In this document: in pieces, positions 16,644-24,143 of the stretch | Position numbering within the stretch: the first letter of the stretch is position 1 | Layout of the letters: each line of letters starts with the position of its first letter | Assembly: GCA_029781975.1 (NCBI GenBank) | Contig: JAKOVQ010000014.1 | Location: 186,001 to 250,000, forward strand | DNA length: 64,000 nt | DNA from: Acidobacteriota bacterium | GTDB taxonomy: Bacteria; Acidobacteriota; Thermoanaerobaculia; UBA5066 | Reading direction: 5' to 3' | Program-made: the position numbers and the translations under genes | The notes under the pieces: generated by a model | Seen by the model: only the letters and a program-made list of their open reading frames with translations | What the model was told of the DNA's origin: nothing | Database searches by the model: none

Positions 16644-18581
16644 TCACGCCCTCCGCGCCGGGCGCTGCCCGAGGATCCAGGTCCCCAGCGCGAGGAGCCC
16701 CCAGAGCGCCGTCCCCAGGAGGAGGGGAGCGGCCCCGGGCCTCGGGGACGAGGCGAGGTCGGTCCGGAACAGGGCCGCGAAGAGGCAGAGGAGGAAGGTG
16801 CCGAGGACGGCCGCGCCCCGCACCGGACGCCCCTCGGCGAACGCGGAGGCCCCCGGGAGGAAGAGGTTGGCGACGAACCGGAGCCTCTCCCCCGCGGTCT
16901 GCCTCCTCTTGACCTCCTCCACCTTCTGGAGCTTCGTCTCGATCGACACGCCGTCCTTCTTGAGGTAGACGTGGACGCACTGCGAGCAGAGGCCGGGGCT
17001 CTCCTCCGGCGGCTTGCAGCGCCGGCAGAACGTCCGGCCGCACTTCTGGCAGGAGAGGGCGTAGCCGCGCCCCCCCTCCCGGCGCCGGTGGAGCCACAGG
17101 GCCGCCACGATGGCGAGGGGGACGGCCAGGACGACGGGGAGACGGAGGGAGCGCCAGGGGTCGTACGAGCGCCAGTGCCCCAGGTACCGGCGGCTCCGCG
17201 GGTCCTTCGACAGGGCCTGCAGCTTGGCCCGCGCCTCCTCCTCGGTGTAGCGGAGCGAGACCACCTTCACGAGGGACGAGCGCTCCTGGTAGGCGGCCAC
17301 GAGGTCGGCGTCCAGGGCCCGCGCCTCGCTGAGCGCCTGGCCGGCCTCGATCGTCCGGAAGGTCTCGGCATAGACGAGCGAGAGGTTGTAGCGGGCGGCG
17401 ACGCACCGCGGGTCGCGCCGGATCGCCTCCTGGAAGTCCTCCTGCGCGGAGCCGAAGTCCCCGTCGACGAACCGGATGTTCCCGCGGTTCACGAGGGCCC
17501 GCACCTCGGACGGCGAGGACTGCGCCGCGACGGTGTACTCCGCGACCGCCCGGTCGTTCTGGCCGAGCGACTGGTAGAGGCACCCGAGGAGGAACCGGAC
17601 GTCCGCGTCGTCGGGGATCACCCCCTGCAGCCCCTCGAGGTCGTCGAGGAGCCTCTGGTCGTACCGCTTCTCGGCGAGGGCCTCCGCCCCGCGGACGACG
17701 GGCGACGCCGAGACCGCGAGCTCGTACGACACCCGGTCGGTCACCGGCAGGATCAGGAGGAGCGGCAGGAGGGCCACGGCCGCCCCCGCCTGCTGGGGCC
17801 GCTCGGCGTAGCCGAACGAGAGGACGAAGAGGGTGAGCAGGAGCCAGACTACGTCGAGCGAGAGGAGGAGCGGCAGGAGGAGGAGCCCCACCGCCACCAG
17901 GCGGCTCGCCTGGGGCGAGAGGACCCTCGCGGCGACCTCGCCCAGGTCGTGGAGCAGCCTCGGGCCCGCTCCGATCGCGAGCAGGAGGACGAACGCCAGC
18001 CCGACGCCGCCCAGGGCGAGGACCACGAGGAGGGACGCCCGCGCGGCGACGATCCGCCGCGTCTCGACGTCGACCAGCGAGGCCCGGACGGCGCCCGGGA
18101 GGGCGCGGGCGAGCCCCACGACGTCGAGCGCCCGGGCCGCGACGCCGACCCGGGCCCAGCGGGGCTCCGGGAGGTCCGGGTCGAGCTTCACCGCCGCGTC
18201 GAGCGTCGCGATCGCCGAGCCGACGCGCTTGCCGCCGATCTCGCGCCGGGCGAGGAGGGTGGCCGCGACCGAGAGGTCGGTGAGGCGGCGGATCCCGATC
18301 TTCTGGGCGTAGCGGGCGATGTCCTCCACCTTGCTCGCGGCGAGGGCGGCGTCCCCTTCCTCGTGGGCCGCCAGCCAGGCGAACCACCGGGACCTCACCT
18401 CCCTGCGGAAGACGGTCTCGGTCGACTCGCCGGGGGCGGTGAGGACCTGCGAGGCGGCCGGCGCGGAGGCGGCCAGGATCAGGGCGCCGACGACCAGGGC
18501 GGGGAACGGGAGGGAACGGGCCCTCCGGACGGCCGCCGACGGCCGCCGGCGGGATCCCGGCCGGTCCCGCAGCCCTCTCAG
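16644..18581 (-). CDS. TPR membrane protein with C-terminal zinc-ribbon and secretion signal (CTG start proposed)
   Basis: No known family name is evident. Starting at CTG 18581 gives 645 residues. An Arg-rich n-region and hydrophobic core (LPFPALVVGALILA) end at ASAPAAS-Q, a convincing signal peptide that the first GTG (18398) would remove. Two membrane segments follow (about residues 180-270). Then come about four TPR units (about 290-430; EVRALVNRGNIRFVDGDFGS), another membrane segment near 460, and three CxxC pairs (CQKCGRTFCRRCKPPE, CSQC; about 490-520) typical of a zinc ribbon. Two further C-terminal membrane segments end the protein. The upstream gene stops two bases before the CTG and the next starts five bases after the end, so it lies in a DUF1844-TPR-DUF4388 operon. 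Confidence 0.7.
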   Translation of the reverse strand: MRGLRDRPGSRRRPSAAVRRARSLPFPALVVGALILAASAPAASQVLTAPGESTETVFRREVRSRWFAWLAAHEEGDAALAASKVEDIARYAQKIGIRRLTDLSVAATLLARREIGGKRVGSAIATLDAAVKLDPDLPEPRWARVGVAARALDVVGLARALPGAVRASLVDVETRRIVAARASLLVVLALGGVGLAFVLLLAIGAGPRLLHDLGEVAARVLSPQASRLVAVGLLLLPLLLSLDVVWLLLTLFVLSFGYAERPQQAGAAVALLPLLLILPVTDRVSYELAVSASPVVRGAEALAEKRYDQRLLDDLEGLQGVIPDDADVRFLLGCLYQSLGQNDRAVAEYTVAAQSSPSEVRALVNRGNIRFVDGDFGSAQEDFQEAIRRDPRCVAARYNLSLVYAETFRTIEAGQALSEARALDADLVAAYQERSSLVKVVSLRYTEEEARAKLQALSKDPRSRRYLGHWRSYDPWRSLRLPVVLAVPLAIVAALWLHRRREGGRGYALSCQKCGRTFCRRCKPPEESPGLCSQCVHVYLKKDGVSIETKLQKVEEVKRRQTAGERLRFVANLFLPGASAFAEGRPVRGAAVLGTFLLCLFAALFRTDLASSPRPGAAPLLLGTALWGLLALGTWILGQRPARRA

Positions 18582-18582
18582 G

Positions 18583-19071
18583 TCACCCTCGGCGACCCGT
18601 CGGCGGGACGGGGACCGGGCTCGCCTTCACCGCCTGGGAGGCGAGGCGGCTGTAGACCAGCTGCAGCTCCCCGAGCAGCCCCTCGACGGCATCCGACTCC
18701 TCGAAGGAGAGGCGGCCGCGGGTCTTCTCCCTGAGGGCCACCAGCGAGTCGATGATCTGGCGGGCGGCGGCCAGATCGACGGAGCGGCGGCCCGTCGCCG
18801 GGTCGGGGAACCCCTCGAGGTAGAGGGACGCCGTCTGCGCCAGCATGTCGAGGAGGCGGAGGAAGCCGGGGTTCGTCGCCACCGGCGGCTCGACGGGGGT
18901 TGCCGCGGCCGCGGCCGCGGCGGCGGCCGCAGCAGCCGCCTCGCTGGCGGCCTTCTTCTCCGCCGGGGTATCGGGCCGGTCGAGCTCGGCGCGGACCTCG
19001 TCCCGGAGCTCCCCGTCCGCGTTGAACATCCTGCGGTCCACGACCTTGATCGTCTTGTCGCTGTCAGCCAT
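18583..19071 (-). CDS. DUF1844 domain protein
   Basis: A 162-residue cytosolic protein. The N-terminal 40 residues (TIKVVDRRMFNADGELRDEV) and the C-terminal helical part (FLRLLDMLAQTASLYLEG to QLVYSRLASQAV) match DUF1844, a small family of unknown function frequent in Acidobacteriota. Between them lies an unusually long alanine run (about residues 44-57) encoded by mixed GCN codons, acting as a flexible or helical linker. It is the first gene of the DUF1844-TPR-DUF4388 set. The ATG start has GAGG upstream and a TAGAAT -10-like element at 19093-19098. Confidence 0.85.
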   Translation of the reverse strand: MADSDKTIKVVDRRMFNADGELRDEVRAELDRPDTPAEKKAASEAAAAAAAAAAAAATPVEPPVATNPGFLRLLDMLAQTASLYLEGFPDPATGRRSVDLAAARQIIDSLVALREKTRGRLSFEESDAVEGLLGELQLVYSRLASQAVKASPVPVPPTGRRG

Positions 19072-19092
19072 AGAACCTCGTTGGGCGGCCGT

Positions 19093-19130
19093 ATTCTAAG
19101 ACGATCGGCGCCGGCGGAGGCGCCGGCGGA
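19093..19130. promoter_or_regulatory. TAGAAT/TATTCT divergent -10 candidates and a 12-base tandem repeat
   Basis: TAGAAT on the minus strand (19093-19098) would serve the DUF1844 gene, and overlapping TATTCT on the plus strand (19092-19097) could serve mazG with a 38-base leader. GGCGCCGGCGGA is then repeated in tandem (19107-19118 and 19119-19130, with a partial third copy) and runs into the mazG ribosome-binding region. Confidence 0.35.
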
Positions 19131-19141
19131 GGCGCGGGACG

Positions 19142-20035
19142 ATGAGCACGGGTCGACCGACGGAATCGGAGGAGGGGACGGGCCGGCGCGCGGCGGAGGC
19201 CGGAGCCGCCGTCGCGGCCCTCGTGGTCCTGATGGACCGGTTGAGGTCCGACTGTCCCTGGGACCGCAAGCAGACGTTCCGGGAGCTCTCTGGCTACCTC
19301 CTCGAGGAGTGCTACGAGGCGCTCGACGCGCTGGCCCGCGAGGACCTCGCCGAGCTCGAGGGGGAGCTCGGCGACCTCCTCTTCCAGGTCGTCTTCCTCG
19401 CCCGGCTCGGGAGCGAGAAGGGCGCGTTCGACCTCGCGTCGGTCGCGCGGCGGATCCACGGCAAGATGGTGAGCCGGCACCCCCACGTCTTCGGGGAGGC
19501 CGAGGTCCGCGACGCCGAGGCCGTCCGGGTCCAGTGGGAGGAGATCAAGGAGCGCGAGAGGCGCGCGAAGGCGGACGGGGGGGACAGCACGGCGGCGTCC
19601 CCGTTCGCGGGCGTTCCCCGTGCCCTCCCCGCCCTCCTGAAGGCCATCCGGGTCACCTCGCGGGCCGCCGATCTGGGCTTCGACTGGCAGCGCGACGCCG
19701 ACGTCCTCGACAAGCTCGACGAGGAGGTGGCCGAGTTCAAGGCGGAGCTCCTCGCCCCCGACGCGTCGCCGGAGAGGGTGGCTCACGAGCTCGGAGACAT
19801 CCTCTTCACGGTGGTCAACGTCGCCCGGAGGCACCGGATCGACCCCGAGGCGGCCCTGCAGGCCACGAGCGCCCGCTTCGTCCGCCGCTTCGAGGAGGTC
19901 GCCCGTCGGGTCGTCGCCCGCGGCGGGACCGTCCGCGAGTCCTCGCTCGCCGAGCTCGACGCGATCTGGGACGAGGTGAAGGCGGAGGAGGAGGGCGGCT
20001 CGCCGGCCCCTCAGACCCCCAGGACGGACCAGTAG
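19142..20035 (+). CDS. mazG: Nucleoside triphosphate pyrophosphohydrolase MazG
   Basis: Hydrolyses (d)NTPs, including non-canonical ones, to NMP and pyrophosphate in the cytosol. The 297 residues hold two MazG folds. The first (about 20-140) has CPWDRKQTFRELSGYLLEE and the metal-binding EECYEALDAL and ELGDLLFQVVF blocks. The second (about 165-260) has GFDWQRDADVLDKLDEEV and ELGDILFTVVNVARR. The layout matches housekeeping MazG rather than phage or single-domain forms. ATG 19142 is preceded by GGAGGCGCGGGACG. Its last 25 bases overlap the 3' end of the convergent M14 peptidase gene, so the two messages are complementary at their ends. Confidence 0.95.
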   Translation: MSTGRPTESEEGTGRRAAEAGAAVAALVVLMDRLRSDCPWDRKQTFRELSGYLLEECYEALDALAREDLAELEGELGDLLFQVVFLARLGSEKGAFDLASVARRIHGKMVSRHPHVFGEAEVRDAEAVRVQWEEIKERERRAKADGGDSTAASPFAGVPRALPALLKAIRVTSRAADLGFDWQRDADVLDKLDEEVAEFKAELLAPDASPERVAHELGDILFTVVNVARRHRIDPEAALQATSARFVRRFEEVARRVVARGGTVRESSLAELDAIWDEVKAEEEGGSPAPQTPRTDQ

Positions 20036-22632
20036 AGCGCGTCGAAGAGGAACGGGAAGGTGGCGTGGGTCTGGGCCCGGTACTGCGGCCGGAACCCGAG
20101 GAGGACCAGCTTCCCCTTGCCGAACGTCGTGGCCACGGCCGCGGCCCGCCTCGTCAGCCGCTCCTCTCCCCGGATCCAGCCCGAGGCGAGGACGTCGCGC
20201 GCGTCGTCCGGGTAGGCGGCCAGGACCCAGCGGCTCAGCTCGGCGCCCGGGAGCGACGTCTGGAAGGCCATCGGCTCCTCGAGGAAGATGGCGACCTGCC
20301 GGGGCAGGCCCCACGTCACCGGGTGCCCGGGCGCCACGCTCACGTTGAGGAGGGTCCCGGGGCAGCGGAACTCCTCGGGCCGGCTCTTCGCCAGGACGTT
20401 CCGGACGGGGACCTCGAACTCGCCCGTCACCCAGTCGCACGCGGACGCCAGCGCGACCAGCGTCCCTCCCGCGTCGACGAAGTCGCGGAGGGCCCGGGCT
20501 CCCTCGCGCTCCAGCCCCCCCGTGTACTCGGGCGGAAGGCTGGGGACGTAGCGCGGCTCCCCCTCCTCCTGCTTGCGCCGTCCGGTCGACAGGACGTCGG
20601 GCGGCACGTCCGGAAGGACGATGACGTCGAACCTCTCGCGCAGCCTGCCGGCCTGGACGGCCGCGTTGTCGAGCGAGACGGGGGCGAACCCGTAGCGCTC
20701 GAGGAGGAACCGGGTCCACCCCTCGTCCATCGAGGCCGCCCACGGCTTGTAGAGCCCGACGCGAGGCGCCTTCAGGAGGACCGTCCCCCGGGGAGCCGCC
20801 TTCCGCGCGGTCCAGGCCACGCCGGTCCCCCCGGCCACCCCGGCCGCCGCGGCCGCGGCAGGCGCGTCGAGGAACGCGGTCCCCGCCGGAAGGCCGTCCC
20901 GCTCCACGGGAAGGACCGAGACCGTCCCCTTCGACCGGAGCGCGGCGTTGAGGACCTTCGCCCGCTCGGGGCTGTCGGGGCGGATCGCGAAGACCGCGCC
21001 GCCCTCTGTCGCCGCCGCGATTGGCGCGGGGGGCGTCCAGGGCGCGAGCCCCTCCGGCAGCGGCGCCTTCTCGACGGAGACGCCCATCATCAGGGGGAGG
21101 CTCCACGCGGTGACGTCGTAGGGCGCGACGATCTCCTTCCCCGCGACGAGCTTCACCTCGGGGTAGCGCTGCGGCTCCATCATCTCGCGGACGAACCGGC
21201 CGTAGGGCTGGGCCAGCGGGACGTAGACGTCGCCGTTCGCGTTCGCGAGGACGTCGACGTTGTGCTCCCGCATCAGCGCCGCGAGGAGCCGCGCCGTCGG
21301 CGCGTCGCGCTGCGCGGCGGGGATCCGGTACGCCTCTCCCGGGGCGGCCGCCGCGATCGTGGCGCGGGCCCTCTCGAGCATGTCGCGAAGGACGTCCTCG
21401 CGGTGGTCGGCCACGGACTCGAGGAGGGCGTCCGAGGCGATCCGCTCGTAGTCCATCACGTCGCGCAGGCGCCACGCGCCGCCCGGCCACGGGCTCGGGA
21501 AGTTCGCCTGGGCGGTGTAGGTGACGAGGCCCTTCGCGCCGCCCGCCAGCTCGGTCGGCGGCACCTCGACCGGCGTGGCCAGGCGCGGGGAGGCCACCTC
21601 GGTCAGGAGCCCCGTGACGTTCTTCCACCACGCGGTGTTCTTCGTCCCCCCCGGCCAGGAGGCGTCGAAGGCGTAGCCGTAGATGACCCCCTTCTTCCCG
21701 GCCTGCTCGAGGCGCAGGGCCATGGTCGAGCCGATCAGGTTCGCCTCGCGGAAGACGAGCGGGTGGATGTCGGGGTCCATCGGCTCGGCGTAAGGCGGGA
21801 CGAACATCCTCGGCCCCGACGGCCCCATCTGGTGCTCGTCCAGGAAGACCTGCGGGAACCAGTCGTGGTAGAGGACCCGCGTGAGGGCCTTCGTCTCCGC
21901 CTGGGTCAGCATGTACCAGTCGCGGTTGTCGTCGTGGCCCACGTAGGGGTGGTAGAGCCACGGCATCCGCCCCCCCTCCCACCTCGTCCCGAGGTACTTG
22001 CGGTACCACTCCACCTCCATCACGTTCCCGTCCGGGTTGATCGAGGGGACGAGGAGGAGGACGACCTCCGAGAGGCGCCGGAGGGTCTCGGGGTCGGTCG
22101 CCGTCGCGAGCCCGTAGGCCCACTCCATCGCCATCTGCGTCGAGCCGATCTCGCTGGCGTGGATCCCGCACGTGACGAGGACGACCGCCTTCCCCTCCTT
22201 CACGAGCGACTCCGCCTCGGCGGGAGCGAGGCCCCGCGGGTCGGCCAGACGCCGCGCGATCTCGCGGATCCTCCCCTGCCGGGCGAGGTTCTCCGGCGAG
22301 GAGACGACGGCCATCAGCATCTCCTTGCCGAGCGTCGAACGGCCGAAGGAGACGACCTCCACCCGGTCGGACGCGGCGTCGAGGGCGCGGAAGTAGTCGG
22401 AGATCTGCCGGTAGTCCGCGAGCGTCCGGTCGGCGCCGACGGGGATCCCGAGGAACGCCGAGGGGCTCGGGACCTCCGCGCCGGCGGACGCGGCCTTCGC
22501 GGAGACGGCGCCGGGTCCCGCGGGCGACGAGGGGGCCGGGACGCCCCGCGCGGAGAGGGAGAGGACCAGGAGGCCGGCCGAGAGAGGAAGCGAGAGGGAA
22601 AGCGAGAGAGGGAGTGAAGCGAGCGAGCGCAT
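20011..22632 (-). CDS. Secreted M14-family zinc carboxypeptidase with C-terminal GATase1-like domain
   Basis: An exported metallopeptidase of 873 residues. A signal peptide (1-33) is encoded by a low-complexity Leu/Ser repeat (LPLSLSLSLPLSAGLL). The M14 domain shows the zinc motif HASE (in CGIHASEIGSTQ), NPDGN, the substrate-binding DNRDW and a later zinc-ligand candidate His in FLDEHQMGPSG. From about residue 590 the chain contains a GATase1/ThuA-like fold (YKPWAASMDEGWTRFLLERY, FDVIVLPD, FVDAGGTLVALASA), as in the large M14 proteins common in Acidobacteriota and Bacteroidetes. Likely role: periplasmic or extracellular peptide degradation. ATG 22632 has TAAACT eight bases upstream and no Shine-Dalgarno. 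Confidence 0.9.
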   Translation of the reverse strand: MRSLASLPLSLSLSLPLSAGLLVLSLSARGVPAPSSPAGPGAVSAKAASAGAEVPSPSAFLGIPVGADRTLADYRQISDYFRALDAASDRVEVVSFGRSTLGKEMLMAVVSSPENLARQGRIREIARRLADPRGLAPAEAESLVKEGKAVVLVTCGIHASEIGSTQMAMEWAYGLATATDPETLRRLSEVVLLLVPSINPDGNVMEVEWYRKYLGTRWEGGRMPWLYHPYVGHDDNRDWYMLTQAETKALTRVLYHDWFPQVFLDEHQMGPSGPRMFVPPYAEPMDPDIHPLVFREANLIGSTMALRLEQAGKKGVIYGYAFDASWPGGTKNTAWWKNVTGLLTEVASPRLATPVEVPPTELAGGAKGLVTYTAQANFPSPWPGGAWRLRDVMDYERIASDALLESVADHREDVLRDMLERARATIAAAAPGEAYRIPAAQRDAPTARLLAALMREHNVDVLANANGDVYVPLAQPYGRFVREMMEPQRYPEVKLVAGKEIVAPYDVTAWSLPLMMGVSVEKAPLPEGLAPWTPPAPIAAATEGGAVFAIRPDSPERAKVLNAALRSKGTVSVLPVERDGLPAGTAFLDAPAAAAAAGVAGGTGVAWTARKAAPRGTVLLKAPRVGLYKPWAASMDEGWTRFLLERYGFAPVSLDNAAVQAGRLRERFDVIVLPDVPPDVLSTGRRKQEEGEPRYVPSLPPEYTGGLEREGARALRDFVDAGGTLVALASACDWVTGEFEVPVRNVLAKSRPEEFRCPGTLLNVSVAPGHPVTWGLPRQVAIFLEEPMAFQTSLPGAELSRWVLAAYPDDARDVLASGWIRGEERLTRRAAAVATTFGKGKLVLLGFRPQYRAQTHATFPFLFDALYWSVLGV

Positions 22633-22640
22633 CGCCCGGC

Positions 22641-22646
22641 AGTTTA
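22641..22646 (-). promoter_or_regulatory. -10-like element TAAACT for the M14 peptidase gene
   Basis: TAAACT ends eight bases before the ATG at 22632, with no recognisable -35. This implies a leaderless or nearly leaderless message. Confidence 0.45.
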
Positions 22647-22719
22647 GCCGCGCCGCGGCGCTCCGCCGCGGGGCGGTCCCGGGCGGGGCCGTCCGCCCGC
22701 CGCGCCGGGACCCGTCCCC

Positions 22720-23139
22720 TCAGACCTGGAGCTTCGAGGAGACCTCGACGACCGACTGCGTGTTCGCGAGCGGGAGGAGCGGCGCCATCAGGAACGCCTT
22801 CACGCTGCTCGCGAGCCCCTCGAGGCGCTCGGGCGGCACGGAGAAGGCCGCGGCCCACCGGGCGAGGAGCGCCTTCTCGGCGTCGGAGTAGCCGCCGTCG
22901 ACGAGCGCGACGAGGAGGCCGCAGCGGAGGACGAGCTCGCGCTGCGCCTCGCCGGGGAAGAGCGCGAGGAGCTCCGACGGGTCCGGGTCCTTCGTCTCCT
23001 TCCCGAGCGGCGCGAGCTCCTCGATCAGGGCGACCTCGCGCGGGTCGACCGCGCCGTCGCTCCGCGCCACGGCGAGCATCGCCCGTCCGAGCGCCTCGGC
23101 CTGCGCGTTGGTCAGATCGACGTCGAGGAAGTCGTTCAT
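22720..23139 (-). CDS. TerB-like domain protein
   Basis: A 139-residue, all-helical cytosolic protein. AMLAVARSDGAVDPREVALIEEL and the second repeat-like block LLVALVDGGYSDAEKALL are typical of TerB-like (tellurite resistance B-like) folds, whose acidic helical bundle is thought to bind divalent metals. No other ter gene is present, so tellurite resistance should not be inferred. ATG 23139 is preceded by a good Shine-Dalgarno (GGAGGG, five bases away), and TATCAT lies at 23164-23169. The longer frame that continues upstream runs antisense-like through the neighbouring gene and is not real. Confidence 0.8.
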   Translation of the reverse strand: MNDFLDVDLTNAQAEALGRAMLAVARSDGAVDPREVALIEELAPLGKETKDPDPSELLALFPGEAQRELVLRCGLLVALVDGGYSDAEKALLARWAAAFSVPPERLEGLASSVKAFLMAPLLPLANTQSVVEVSSKLQV

Positions 23140-23163
23140 CGCGTCCCTCCGGTGCGGACCCCG

Positions 23164-23169
23164 ATGATA
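23164..23169 (-). promoter_or_regulatory. -10 element TATCAT for the TerB-like gene
   Basis: TATCAT (five of six matches to TATAAT) precedes a leader of about 18 bases that contains GGAGGG and the ATG at 23139. It suggests the TerB-like gene is transcribed apart from the upstream YibQ-type gene. Confidence 0.45.
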
Positions 23170-23183
23170 GCGGACCCCCTGCC

Positions 23184-24143
23184 TCAGTCGACCAGCTCGG
23201 AGAGGCGGACCCGGAGGATCCCCCGCCGGGGAAGGTCGGGGAGGTGCGAGGAGAGGAAGTCGAGGGTGTCGGCGTGCGGGTGGCCGATCACGACGCAGCG
23301 GCCGTTCCTCCTCGCGAGGCGGAGCGCGCGCTCCCACTCGGGGGCGAAGACGGCGGGAGAGAGGGGCGCGTCGGGCCGCTCGGCGCGGGCCGCGTCGAGG
23401 AAGACGTCGCGGGAGAGCGACGGGACCCCCATCGCCTGCGCCTCGGCCGCGCCGACGGAGGCGGCCGTCGTGCGCGAGTCGAGGAAGAGGAGGCCGCGCG
23501 CGTGGAGGACCGAGAGGACGGCCCTGACGACCCGCCGGTCCGCCGTCGCCTTCGACCCCTGGTGGTTGTTCACGCCGATGGCGCCCGGGACGCGCGCGAG
23601 GGCGTCCTCCACCTTGACGGCGATGGTCCCGTCGTCGTCCCCGGGACCGATCGAGCCGGGCTCGAACGCGCCCGCGACCGGCTCCATCGGCAGGTGGACG
23701 AGGACGTCCCACCCCTTGCTCCTCGCGAGCGCGGCGGCCTCGGCCGCGCGCGGGGCGTCGGGGATGATGGCGACGGTGAGGGGCCCGGAGAGGCGCGCCA
23801 GCCGGTCGAGCGCCCCCCCCGCGAACCCGACGTCGTCCAGGACGACCGCCAGGGCTCCCCCCTTCGCCTGCTTCTCCACCGGCTCGAAGTCCTTCGGGAG
23901 CGCCTCGGTCGAGGTCGCCTCGGCGGGGAGCGGCGTCGCCGGGGGCGGAGGCGGGGGCGTGGGAGCCTCCGCCTGGCGCCCCGCCTCCGTCCCGGGCCCC
24001 GGCGGGACCGCGGCCGGCCCCCGGTGGAGCGTCATCCACGCCCAGGCGCCGAACGCCCCGACCGCCACGCATCCGAGGACGAGGAGGAGCCGCGGCAGGA
24101 GCCGGCCCGCCCCTCCCGGCCGACCCCTCCGGCGGGCCGTCAC
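23184..24143 (-). CDS. Divergent polysaccharide deacetylase family protein (YibQ/DUF610-like)
   Basis: A 319-residue exported or membrane-anchored protein. An N-terminal membrane segment (about 14-36; LLPRLLLVLGCVAVGAFGAW) is followed by a Pro-rich spacer (about 50-85) and the NodB-like divergent deacetylase fold. Blocks are LAVVLDDVGF, LTVAIIPDAPRA, VLVHLPMEP, GVNNHQGSKAT, LLFLDSRTT and VVIGHPHADTL. Metal-type Asp and His positions are kept, but enzymatic activity of this family is unproven. The gene overlaps the S41-like gene by four bases. The EnvC-Ctp-YibQ gene order is shared with many Gram-negative bacteria and points to cell-wall remodelling. Confidence 0.88.
   Translation of the reverse strand: MTARRRGRPGGAGRLLPRLLLVLGCVAVGAFGAWAWMTLHRGPAAVPPGPGTEAGRQAEAPTPPPPPPATPLPAEATSTEALPKDFEPVEKQAKGGALAVVLDDVGFAGGALDRLARLSGPLTVAIIPDAPRAAEAAALARSKGWDVLVHLPMEPVAGAFEPGSIGPGDDDGTIAVKVEDALARVPGAIGVNNHQGSKATADRRVVRAVLSVLHARGLLFLDSRTTAASVGAAEAQAMGVPSLSRDVFLDAARAERPDAPLSPAVFAPEWERALRLARRNGRCVVIGHPHADTLDFLSSHLPDLPRRGILRVRLSELVD

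Noticed and set aside
22720-23139. Tellurite-resistance operon
   Set aside because: Only one TerB-like gene is present, without terC, terD or terZ-type partners.
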